A stretch of 11,771 nt of DNA from RSA11 sp036564135 (GTDB lineage: Bacteria > Actinomycetota > Thermoleophilia > Solirubrobacterales > 70-9): assembly GCA_036564135.1 (NCBI GenBank), contig DATCLC010000063.1, positions 1 through 11,771 of the forward strand, in the 5' to 3' direction. The position numbers and the translations under genes were made by a program. Numbering within the stretch: the stretch's first letter is position 1; the number at the start of each line of letters is the position of its first letter. The notes under the pieces are model-generated. The model was not told where the DNA came from and did no database searches. It saw only the letters and a list, made by a program, of their open reading frames with translations. Positions 6,421 through 11,771 of the stretch are shown one piece after another.

Positions 6421-8670
6421 TCAGCCCGCGTAGTCGCGGCACGGCTGGCCGCGCAGGCCCGGGCACGGCGGCAGGCCACCCGGCACGTGTACGCCGCCGA
6501 CCCAGGGCAGATCCAGTCGTGACGGCCGCCGCTTCGAGGAGGCGATCGTCACCTTCGTCTCGCCCTTGCGCGGCTTGGCGCGCGCGAACGCCCACACGGG
6601 CTGGTCGCCGTTCGCGCCCGAGATCGTCACTCGAATCCGCGAGCCCTTGCGGTAGGCGTGGCCCTGGTAATAGAGCGGGATCGTCACGCGGGCGAACCGC
6701 CCGCGCGGCATCGGCTTCATGTCGCGCGCCCGCCCGCTGAACACGGGCTCGAGCCTCGTCGAGTTCTTGCGGTCAAGCTGGCGCATGCTGGCCCGGATCC
6801 AGCCGTTCTGGACGAAGACCTCCTTCCCGTCCGGGCGCACCTCGCTGATCGTCGCCTGCAGGTCGACGTCCGGCTTCGCCGAGCGCACCCACACGCGCAC
6901 GGCACCGCGACCGATCACGACGATGTCGCGCTCGAGCGGCTTCGTGATCCAGGACGCGGACGTCCCGGCGGGATGCTCCTTCCAGTCGTAGGTCGGCGCG
7001 GCCGTCCAGAGGTTGCCCGCGCCCGTGTCGCCCTCGAAGTTGGTCGGCCTGCCCGCGTGCGGTGCCGCCTTGAACGAGCGCTCGGCGGCACGGCCCGGCC
7101 TGCGGTCGGCGAGCCTGCCCTTCCCCGCGAGGAACCACGTGCGCGCCTTGGTGCGCGGCGGCGGGAAGCTGTCGAACGTCGCCTCCCAGCGCGGGTAGGG
7201 CAGGCCGGGCTGCGAGCCGCCGGCGCCGTTTTCGAACAGCACCCTGACCTGCGGGAGCGCCTCGAACGCCGACCGAGCGAGCCCCAGGGTCGGCAAAAGC
7301 TGGATCGTGTCGACGGGCAGCGTGACGCCCGAGATCCCCATGGCCTCGTCGTAGACGATCGGCGCCGCCGCCTGGATCACCGCGAAGCTCGTAAGCGGCG
7401 CCTGTTTGGCGACGTAGATCTTCAGGAAGTCGTAGAGGCGGTTGAAGATCCACGGGCTGAGCGCGTCGACGTGCGTGCCGTTCGTGAACGTGAACCATTT
7501 CTTGTCGGTACCCGTGAAGCGGCTGGCGAGGTTCGGGCACCAGCCGCCGGTCTGCTCGTCCGTCCACTGGCAGGCCATGAACGTCGGCACATCGATCCTG
7601 TGGACGAACTTGGCCGGCGTGAGCGGGTCGGCGATCCTGGGCTTGTAGGTGCGGTTGTTGCGGATCTTGCGGAGCAGGTCCACGGCCTCCCCGTGGAGCG
7701 CCTGGTTGCGCTTGCAGATCTGATCGCCCTGCTCGATCCGCTCCCACGCCCAGGGCTGGCCGCTGTTCGGGCCCGCGGGCTTCGCGTCCTCGACGCGGTC
7801 CTTGGCCCACTCGAGCGCGAAGCCGGTGTTGAGGATCCCGCCCGGATAAAGCGTGGTCTGAACCCCGTCGATCACCGAAAGCGGCGTGATCGCGGCGAGG
7901 CTGGGCGGCCGCGTGGCCGCCGTGAACAGCTGGCTGATGCCGCCGTAGGAGATGCCGAGCATCCCGACCTGGCCGTTCGCCGCCCACGGCTGGCGCGCGA
8001 CGGTCTCGATGACGTCGTAGCCGTCGAGCGCCTGGAGGGGCTCGAAGAAGTCGAAGGCGCCTCCCGAGCAACCCGTGCCGCGCATGTTCACGTCGACGAC
8101 CGTGAACCCCATGAGGTTCGCGAGCAGCGAGATGCCGCTCTCGGGCCCGTCCGGGTCAGCGTAGCCGTAACCGGCGTACTCGATCAGCACCGGCCGCTTC
8201 CCGCCCAAGGCCGGCAGCTCGATGCCGAACGCCTTCGTCACGTCCTCCGCCGGGTGCACGTAGGCGGCCAGCTTCGTGCCGTCGCGCGTCTCGATGTACG
8301 TGTACCCGGAGCTCGGCAGGCTCTGGTTGTAGATGCTCTCGTCGGGCGGCTTCGGGCGCTTGGTCAGCACGCGCAGCGGGCCGGACGCGCCCTCGCCCTT
8401 GACCCGCACCCGGTAGCCGCGCCCAGGCTTCACCCTGCGGAACAGCACGCCGCCCTCCGGCGTCGCGCGCTTGCGCTTGATGACCTTGCCGCGGCGATCG
8501 AGCAGCGCGACCTTGGCGCGGGGCGGCACGTCGACCGCGTAGACCTGCTGCACGCTGCCGCGCGCCTCGAACGAAGGCGCGCCGTACGCGGGCGCCGCCA
8601 CGACGAGCGCCGCGGTCGCGACCGCGCCGAGCGCGAGGAAACGGACCGGATGGCACGCGCGCACGCTCAC
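6421..8670 (-). CDS. Secreted CocE/NonD family serine hydrolase (X-Pro dipeptidyl-peptidase S15 fold)
   Basis: The 749-residue protein has a Sec signal peptide (about 1-30: FLALGAVATAALVVAAPAYG, cleavage before APS), so it acts outside the membrane. Residues 31-108 form an extra beta-rich region before the hydrolase. The S15-type alpha/beta-hydrolase core runs at about 120-430. Its nucleophile motif is GISYGG with Ser241, MRGTGCSGG precedes it, the likely acid is Asp371 in CQWTDEQTGG, and the base is His400 in TNGTH. A C-terminal jelly-roll domain of the CocE/X-Pro type follows (about 545-715: ERDIVVIGRGAVRVWV, DVDLQATISEVRPDG, WIRASMR). The family includes cocaine esterase, X-Pro dipeptidyl peptidases and acylases; this sequence does not say which substrate. 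The tail has two Cys (736, 744) that could form a disulfide. The start is GTG 8670, with GGAG 6 nt upstream. It lies upstream of the dehydrogenase operon in the same direction. Confidence 0.9.
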   Translation of the reverse strand: MSVRACHPVRFLALGAVATAALVVAAPAYGAPSFEARGSVQQVYAVDVPPRAKVALLDRRGKVIKRKRATPEGGVLFRRVKPGRGYRVRVKGEGASGPLRVLTKRPKPPDESIYNQSLPSSGYTYIETRDGTKLAAYVHPAEDVTKAFGIELPALGGKRPVLIEYAGYGYADPDGPESGISLLANLMGFTVVDVNMRGTGCSGGAFDFFEPLQALDGYDVIETVARQPWAANGQVGMLGISYGGISQLFTAATRPPSLAAITPLSVIDGVQTTLYPGGILNTGFALEWAKDRVEDAKPAGPNSGQPWAWERIEQGDQICKRNQALHGEAVDLLRKIRNNRTYKPRIADPLTPAKFVHRIDVPTFMACQWTDEQTGGWCPNLASRFTGTDKKWFTFTNGTHVDALSPWIFNRLYDFLKIYVAKQAPLTSFAVIQAAAPIVYDEAMGISGVTLPVDTIQLLPTLGLARSAFEALPQVRVLFENGAGGSQPGLPYPRWEATFDSFPPPRTKARTWFLAGKGRLADRRPGRAAERSFKAAPHAGRPTNFEGDTGAGNLWTAAPTYDWKEHPAGTSASWITKPLERDIVVIGRGAVRVWVRSAKPDVDLQATISEVRPDGKEVFVQNGWIRASMRQLDRKNSTRLEPVFSGRARDMKPMPRGRFARVTIPLYYQGHAYRKGSRIRVTISGANGDQPVWAFARAKPRKGETKVTIASSKRRPSRLDLPWVGGVHVPGGLPPCPGLRGQPCRDYAG

Positions 8671-8676
8671 CCCTAA

Positions 8677-8680
8677 CTCC
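8677..8680 (-). promoter_or_regulatory. Shine-Dalgarno core fixing the GTG start of the CocE/NonD hydrolase
   Basis: On the minus strand the context is GGGAG, 6 nt before GTG 8670. It supports this start, which leaves a complete signal peptide. Confidence 0.55.
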
Positions 8681-8712
8681 CGTGCTCATTCCTACCACCG
8701 CGCCGGGCCCCG

Positions 8713-8734
8713 CGCGCCGGTAACGGCCGGCGCG
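8713..8734 (-). terminator. GC hairpin downstream of nagA, possible terminator
   Basis: CGCGCCGG-taacgg-CCGGCGCG is a perfect 8-bp stem with a 6-base loop, 12 bp beyond the nagA stop (8746) and 43 bp before the start of the CocE/NonD gene. There is no U-tract. It is a plausible end of the nagA transcript, which would leave the hydrolase gene with its own promoter in a very short gap, so read-through is also possible. Confidence 0.4.
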
Positions 8735-8745
8735 AGCGCGTCAGG

Positions 8746-9846
8746 TCAGAGGTCGTCCAGCCAGGCGCCCCGCCGCATGATGCGCCGCACCTCGAGGTCC
8801 TGGCTCCAGACGACGAGGTCGGCGAGCGCCCCCTGGCGTACGCCCAGCTCGAGCCCGATGAGCCTCCCCGGGCGCACGGACGCCGCGTTGAACGCCTCCG
8901 GCAGCGGCGCCCCGGTGTGGCCGACCCACCGCCGCAGGCCCTCGGCCAGGTCGATGCAACTCCCGGCGAGGCGCGACTCGGCGTCGAGCGCGCGCTCTCC
9001 CTCCCTGCGGATCTCGACGCCGCCGAAGCTGTAGGTGCCCTCCGGCGCACCCGTCGCGGGGCTCGAGTCGGAGACCAAAAGGATGCGCGGCCCCGCCATC
9101 GCCCGGACGAGCCGCAGGCCCGTCGGCGAGACGTGCACGCCGTCGGGGATCACCCCCACCGCGACGCGCGGCTCCTCGAGCGCCCAGCCCACGAAGCCGG
9201 GCTCGCGGTGGTGCAGCCCGGGCATCGCGTTGAAGACGTGCGTGACCGCGCGCGCCCCGGCCTCGACCGCGCGCCGCGCCGCCTCCGGGCCCGCCCCCGT
9301 GTGCCCGAGCGACACCGCCACGCCGCGGCGGCTCAGCTCACGCACCGCCTCGAGCGCGCCGGGGAGCTCGGGGGCGAGCGTCACGAGCCTCACCTCAGGC
9401 CGCTCGTACCAGGCCGGCAGAGCCTCGACGGCTTCGCGTACGTGCTCGCGCCGGTGGATCCCGCGCCAGTCGGGGTTGAGGAACGGCCCCTCGAAGTGGA
9501 CGCCGCACGCGCCCGCCTCGGGCGCGTGCACCGCCTCCGCGATCGCCTCAAGTCCCTCGGCAATCGCCTCGAACGGCCGCGAGATCACCGTCGCCAGGTA
9601 GTTGGTGACCCCGCTGCGCAGCTGGTGCGCGTCGATCGCGGCGAGCGCCTCCGGCCCCTCGACTACCTCGCGGCCGATGGCGCCGTTCACCTGCAGGTCG
9701 CACAGCCCGGGGGCGATCAGCCCGTCGACTGGCTCGGCCGCGCCGGGCGGCCTCCCCTCGCCGACCACGCCGATCCGCTCACCCTCGATCTCGACCCACC
9801 CGGCCGCAACCCGATCGGGAAAGACGACGGTGCCAGCGATCCTCAC
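8746..9846 (-). CDS. nagA: N-acetylglucosamine-6-phosphate deacetylase
   Basis: The 366-residue amidohydrolase has NagA signatures in order: PGLCDLQVNGAIG (46-58), where most NagA proteins have PGxIDxxxxG; metal ligand Glu119 in GVHFEGPFLNP; His182 in SLGHTGA; His203 in THVFNAMPGLHHREPG; the substrate-contact region GVIPDGVHVSP with His238; and catalytic Asp260 in LLVSDSSPATG. Its length is normal for the family (about 370-390). The enzyme removes acetate from GlcNAc-6-phosphate in the cytoplasm, giving GlcN-6-phosphate for cell-wall recycling or chitin and amino-sugar catabolism. The start is GTG 9846, preceded by GGGAG with a 4-nt gap and by a second AGGAG further up. No nagB, PTS or sugar regulator is visible beside it, so it looks like a stand-alone gene here. 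Confidence 0.93.
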   Translation of the reverse strand: MRIAGTVVFPDRVAAGWVEIEGERIGVVGEGRPPGAAEPVDGLIAPGLCDLQVNGAIGREVVEGPEALAAIDAHQLRSGVTNYLATVISRPFEAIAEGLEAIAEAVHAPEAGACGVHFEGPFLNPDWRGIHRREHVREAVEALPAWYERPEVRLVTLAPELPGALEAVRELSRRGVAVSLGHTGAGPEAARRAVEAGARAVTHVFNAMPGLHHREPGFVGWALEEPRVAVGVIPDGVHVSPTGLRLVRAMAGPRILLVSDSSPATGAPEGTYSFGGVEIRREGERALDAESRLAGSCIDLAEGLRRWVGHTGAPLPEAFNAASVRPGRLIGLELGVRQGALADLVVWSQDLEVRRIMRRGAWLDDL

Positions 9847-9902
9847 GGTGCTCCCTTGCTCCTTTGATCCCGCGGGTCAGTGTTTAGGGGCCTGGGTTAG
9901 AC

Positions 9903-9926
9903 GTTTCCCCACCGGGAGGCGAGTAC
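9903..9926 (+). promoter_or_regulatory. Candidate SigB/SigF-type promoter for the DUF7144-type gene
   Basis: GTTTCC (9903-9908), 12 bases, then GAGTAC (9921-9926) resembles the general-stress sigma factor pattern GTTT...GGGTAT of Gram-positive bacteria (the last hexamer matches at 4 of 6 positions). It lies 77 bp before the ATG. The reverse strand of the second half also contains GGGTAC, so some of the resemblance may be chance. Confidence 0.33.
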
Positions 9927-9990
9927 CCGCTGGTACAACGCGCTACGAGCCGCGGACCGGCAACGGCCGGCGGCGCCCGCCTCCAACGCG

Positions 9991-9997
9991 AAAGGAG
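9991..9997 (+). promoter_or_regulatory. Shine-Dalgarno site AAAGGAG of the membrane-protein gene
   Basis: AAAGGAG lies 5 nt before ATG 10003 and fixes the start. Confidence 0.75.
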
Positions 9998-10002
9998 CAA
10001 CC

Positions 10003-10419
10003 ATGGCTCAGGAACGGATGGCCGCGCCCCACACGACATCGACCGCGGGCGGGCCGACCGGATGGGCGGTGTTCGCGGGAATGCTGCTCGTGATCCTCGG
10101 CTTTCTGAACTTCTTCTGGGGCCTCGCGGCGATCCTCGAGGGCGAGAACGTGATCGTCGGCGGGGAAGGCGTGCTGATCGTCGACCTCACCGCTTGGGGC
10201 TGGGCCGCGCTGATTGTCGGCGCGATCCAGGTGATCGCCGGTGGCGGCCTGTTCGCCGCCCGCGAGTGGGCCCGCTGGCTTGGCGTCTTCTTCGCGGCCC
10301 TCGCGGCGATCGGCCAGATCGGCATCGTCACCGCGTTCCCGATCTGGTCGGTGATCGTGGTCCTGCTGTCCGTCCTCGTGATCTACCACCTGACCGCGCG
10401 CTGGGAGCCGGCCGCGTAA
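10003..10419 (+). CDS. Four-helix DUF7144-type membrane protein
   Basis: The 138-residue protein has a short polar N-terminus (1-19) and four hydrophobic segments: about 20-45 (GWAVFAGMLLVILGFLNFFW), 64-86 (AWGWAALIVGAIQVIAGGGL), 90-110 and 112-131. The soluble loop between the first two carries LEGENVIVGGEGVLIVDLTA. The pattern GWxxFAG, then VDLTxWGW, then ARxWARxxGV and the WSxIVxxLxVLVIYxLT ending match the actinobacterial DUF7144 family, which is of unknown function. It is probably an integral cytoplasmic-membrane protein. The start is certain from AAAGGAG with 5-nt spacing. It stands alone on the plus strand, divergent from nagA and convergent with the next gene. A stress-type promoter upstream would suggest a stress or stationary-phase role, but that is only inference. 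Confidence 0.85.
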   Translation: MAQERMAAPHTTSTAGGPTGWAVFAGMLLVILGFLNFFWGLAAILEGENVIVGGEGVLIVDLTAWGWAALIVGAIQVIAGGGLFAAREWARWLGVFFAALAAIGQIGIVTAFPIWSVIVVLLSVLVIYHLTARWEPAA

Positions 10420-10426
10420 GGACCGT

Positions 10427-10471
10427 GGCCCCGAGGCGAGCGCGGCACGCCTCCGCCACGCTCGCCGGGCC
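10427..10471. terminator. Imperfect GC hairpin between convergent genes, probable bidirectional terminator
   Basis: An 8-bp stem (GGCGAGCG 10435-10442 with CGCTCGCC 10459-10466) is extended after a small bulge by GGCCC (10427-10431) with GGGCC (10467-10471). It sits exactly between the convergent stops at 10419 and 10480. A short CCATTT follows on the plus side; there is no real T-tract. Confidence 0.5.
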
Positions 10472-10479
10472 CCATTTCG

Positions 10480-10923
10480 CTACTTGGGCTTCGCGGTGAA
10501 CCGCGTCGTGCCCTGGCAGATGTAGATCTTCGGGTTGTAGAGGTCTGGCTGCACGAAGCTGTAGTTCAGGTCCAGCTTGCCCTTGACCTTCTTGCCCTTT
10601 CTGCTGAGCTTGACGGCGTAGTTCTTGGTCACGTCCCAGCCAGCGACAGCGCTCGGCTGGAGCTTCTTCTGCTTCGACTCGCGGCCGATCCGCACGCTCT
10701 TGGGCGGCTGGTAGAAGTCGATACCGCTGCGCGGCGTGGGCGTCTGCAGCGAGACGCACGTCACGAAGATCATCGTCTTGAGGTTCTTCACCTTCGCGCC
10801 GTCGCGCTTGAAGGTGATCTTGGTGCCGCCCGTGGTCTTGCCCGTGTACTTCTCAGCGCTGGCCTCAGCGGGGATCGCGGCCAGGGCGAGCGCGACGGCG
10901 CCCAGGGCGAATGCTCTCTTCAC
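10480..10923 (-). CDS. Small secreted protein of unknown function
   Basis: The 147-residue protein has a clear Sec signal peptide (MKR, a hydrophobic core to about residue 18, probable cleavage after AEASA at 23). The mature part of about 124 residues is rich in Lys and in alternating polar and hydrophobic residues (TGGTKITFKRDGAKVKNL; NYAVKLSRKGKKVKGKLDLN), suggesting a small beta-sandwich. Apart from the signal it has exactly two cysteines, Cys56 and Cys136, near the two ends of the domain, a likely disulfide. The Lys content makes it markedly basic. I do not recognise the family with confidence; similar basic exported domains are common in Thermoleophilia, from memory only. The start is GTG 10923, with AAAGGAG centred 9-10 nt upstream (10939-10933). 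It is transcribed divergently from the LigD-like gene. Confidence 0.78.
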   Translation of the reverse strand: MKRAFALGAVALALAAIPAEASAEKYTGKTTGGTKITFKRDGAKVKNLKTMIFVTCVSLQTPTPRSGIDFYQPPKSVRIGRESKQKKLQPSAVAGWDVTKNYAVKLSRKGKKVKGKLDLNYSFVQPDLYNPKIYICQGTTRFTAKPK

Positions 10924-10932
10924 TTGCGGATG

Positions 10933-10938
10933 CTCCTT
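10933..10938 (-). promoter_or_regulatory. Shine-Dalgarno site fixing the GTG start of the small secreted protein
   Basis: On the minus strand this is AAGGAG, 9 nt before GTG 10923. It supports a start that gives a complete signal peptide. Confidence 0.65.
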
Positions 10939-11037
10939 TCGATCGTGCTACGGCCGGGCGTTCGCGTCCCGGGCACCACGTACCGAGGAGCCGAGATCTT
11001 CCCCCCGATCTCTACCTGTCCGCGTCCCGTCGCCCGA

Positions 11038-11771
11038 ATGCTGGATGCTTCGCGAGTGGCTAAGAAGGACGAGGCGGCATACGTCGAGGCCGACGGACGC
11101 GAAGTGCGCGTCTCGAACCCCGATCGCGTGATCTTCCCGGCGACGGACCGGACGGGCGATATTACCAAGCTGCAGATCGTCGAGTACTACCTCGCAGTCG
11201 GCGAGGGGATCATGCGCGCGCTGCGCGAGCGGCCGACGACGCTCGAGCGCTGGCCCAAGGGCGTGCGCGAGGGCATGACCCTCTCCACGCGTGACGGCCA
11301 CAAGGGCGACGCCTTCTACCAGAAGCGGGTGCCCAAGGGAGCGCCCGAGTGGGTCGAGACCGCGCGCATCCAGTTCCCCTCCGGCCGCCATGCCGATGAG
11401 ATCTGCCCGACCGAGCTCGCCGTCGTCGCCTGGTGCGCGCAGATGGGCACGCTCACGTTCCACCCCTGGCCGGTGCGCCGCGCGGACGTCGACCACCCCG
11501 ACGAGCTGCGCATCGACCTCGACCCGCAGCCCGGCACCGACTTCGACGATGCGGTCGCGGTAGCCGGCGAGGCGCGCGCGCTGCTGGAGGAGGTCGGCCT
11601 GCGGGGCTTCCCCAAGACCTCGGGCGGCCGCGGCATCCACATCTACGTGCGGATCGAGCCGCGCTGGGATTTCACCGACGTGCGCCACGCCGCGATCGCC
11701 TTCGGCCGCGAGCTCGAGCGCCGGATGCCGGACCGGGTGACGACCAAGTGGTGGAAGGAGGAGCGCGGCCG
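11038..11771 (+). CDS. ligD: LigD-type NHEJ polymerase/primase domain protein, N-terminal part (runs off window)
   Basis: The frame is open to the window end, giving 244 residues. It matches the archaeo-eukaryotic-primase-like polymerase domain of LigD, which adds nucleotides during Ku-dependent non-homologous end joining. Visible elements are REVRVSNPDRVIFPA with ITKLQIVEYYLAVGEG (23-57), FYQKRVPKGAPEWV (93-106), FPSGRHADEICPTELAVVAW (113-132), FHPWPVRRADVDHPDELRI leading into the metal-binding DLD (Asp160, Asp162), TSGGRGIHIYV with His201 (194-204), and TTKWWKEERG at the end. The third metal Asp of the family normally follows within about ten residues, just beyond the window. Whether ligase or nuclease domains follow cannot be seen. 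The start is ATG 11038 or GTG 11056; neither has a clear ribosome site, so a leaderless mRNA is possible. The 114-bp gap to the divergent secreted-protein gene shows no promoter I can defend. Confidence 0.9.
   Translation, partial: MLDASRVAKKDEAAYVEADGREVRVSNPDRVIFPATDRTGDITKLQIVEYYLAVGEGIMRALRERPTTLERWPKGVREGMTLSTRDGHKGDAFYQKRVPKGAPEWVETARIQFPSGRHADEICPTELAVVAWCAQMGTLTFHPWPVRRADVDHPDELRIDLDPQPGTDFDDAVAVAGEARALLEEVGLRGFPKTSGGRGIHIYVRIEPRWDFTDVRHAAIAFGRELERRMPDRVTTKWWKEERG

Larger units (their letters stand above)
9847..10002. other. Intergenic region between divergent nagA and the DUF7144-type gene
   Basis: This 156-bp gap must hold start signals for both genes. On the minus side I see only the nagA ribosome sites (9851-9864). 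On the plus side there is a possible stress-sigma promoter at 9903-9926 and a clear AAAGGAG at 9991-9997. No RNA gene or long repeat is visible. Confidence 0.5.

Noticed and set aside
6658..8676. A 672-codon plus-strand open frame
   Set aside because: It lies antisense to the CocE/NonD hydrolase; its composition is Arg/Leu/Ala/Val-biased with no recognisable domain, as expected for a shadow frame in very GC-rich DNA.
10945..11037. An upstream in-frame GTG (10945) that could extend the LigD-like protein by 31 residues
   Set aside because: The added residues are Pro/Arg-rich and unlike any LigD N-terminus, and the extension would overlap the control region of the divergent secreted-protein gene.
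1..11771. tRNA, rRNA, CRISPR array, insertion sequence, integrase or attachment-site repeats
   Set aside because: I looked for spaced direct repeats, terminal inverted repeats, transposase motifs and tRNA-like cloverleaf ends on both strands and found none that I could support; the short GC palindromes are explained as hairpins.

Overview
The window is very GC-rich DNA (roughly 70% or more over most of its length). GTG and TTG starts are frequent, and the protein families are typical of high-GC Actinomycetota: a two-module VOC protein of the Cfp30B type, a DUF7144-type membrane protein and a LigD-type polymerase domain. The overall flavour suggests a Thermoleophilia-like soil actinobacterium (Gaiellales or Solirubrobacterales), possibly a metagenome contig. 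That placement is inference; nothing in the window is diagnostic of species.

Layout. At 1-195 (+) lies the C-terminal end of a BioY biotin-transport S component. At about 202-309 (-) is the C-terminal helix-turn-helix of an AraC-type regulator, and at about 306-518 (+) the C-terminal end of a BBE-type FAD oxidoreductase. The last two point at each other, and both lose their upstream part at the same point near 306-310. This is either a rearrangement scar or an assembly join.

From 570 to 9846 every gene is on the minus strand. In transcription order they are: nagA (9846-8746); a secreted CocE/NonD-family serine hydrolase (8670-6421); a Tat-type small subunit of a gluconate 2-dehydrogenase/glucoside 3-dehydrogenase-like enzyme (6321-5353); its GMC flavoprotein large subunit (5363-3600); a secreted ThuA-like protein (3603-2755); an FrsA/2,6-dihydropseudooxynicotine hydrolase-like alpha/beta hydrolase (about 2730-1501); and a two-domain VOC protein (1397-570). 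The small subunit, GMC and ThuA genes overlap by 11 and 4 bp, so they are almost certainly one translationally coupled operon. I infer an exported FAD dehydrogenase for a sugar or glycoside, possibly giving a 3-keto sugar, with ThuA and perhaps the neighbouring hydrolases acting downstream.

On the right side are a plus-strand four-helix membrane protein (10003-10419) with a possible stress-sigma promoter, a convergent small secreted protein of unknown function (10923-10480), and, divergent from that, the 5' part of a LigD-type NHEJ polymerase-domain gene (11038 to the window end). The LigD fragment has an intact DxD metal motif and runs off the window just before the expected third catalytic Asp.

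No tRNA, rRNA, CRISPR array, insertion sequence or integrase was seen. All intergenic gaps are under 160 bp. The most unusual items are the chimeric junction at about 310 and the coupled small subunit-GMC-ThuA module with its four-cysteine motif.
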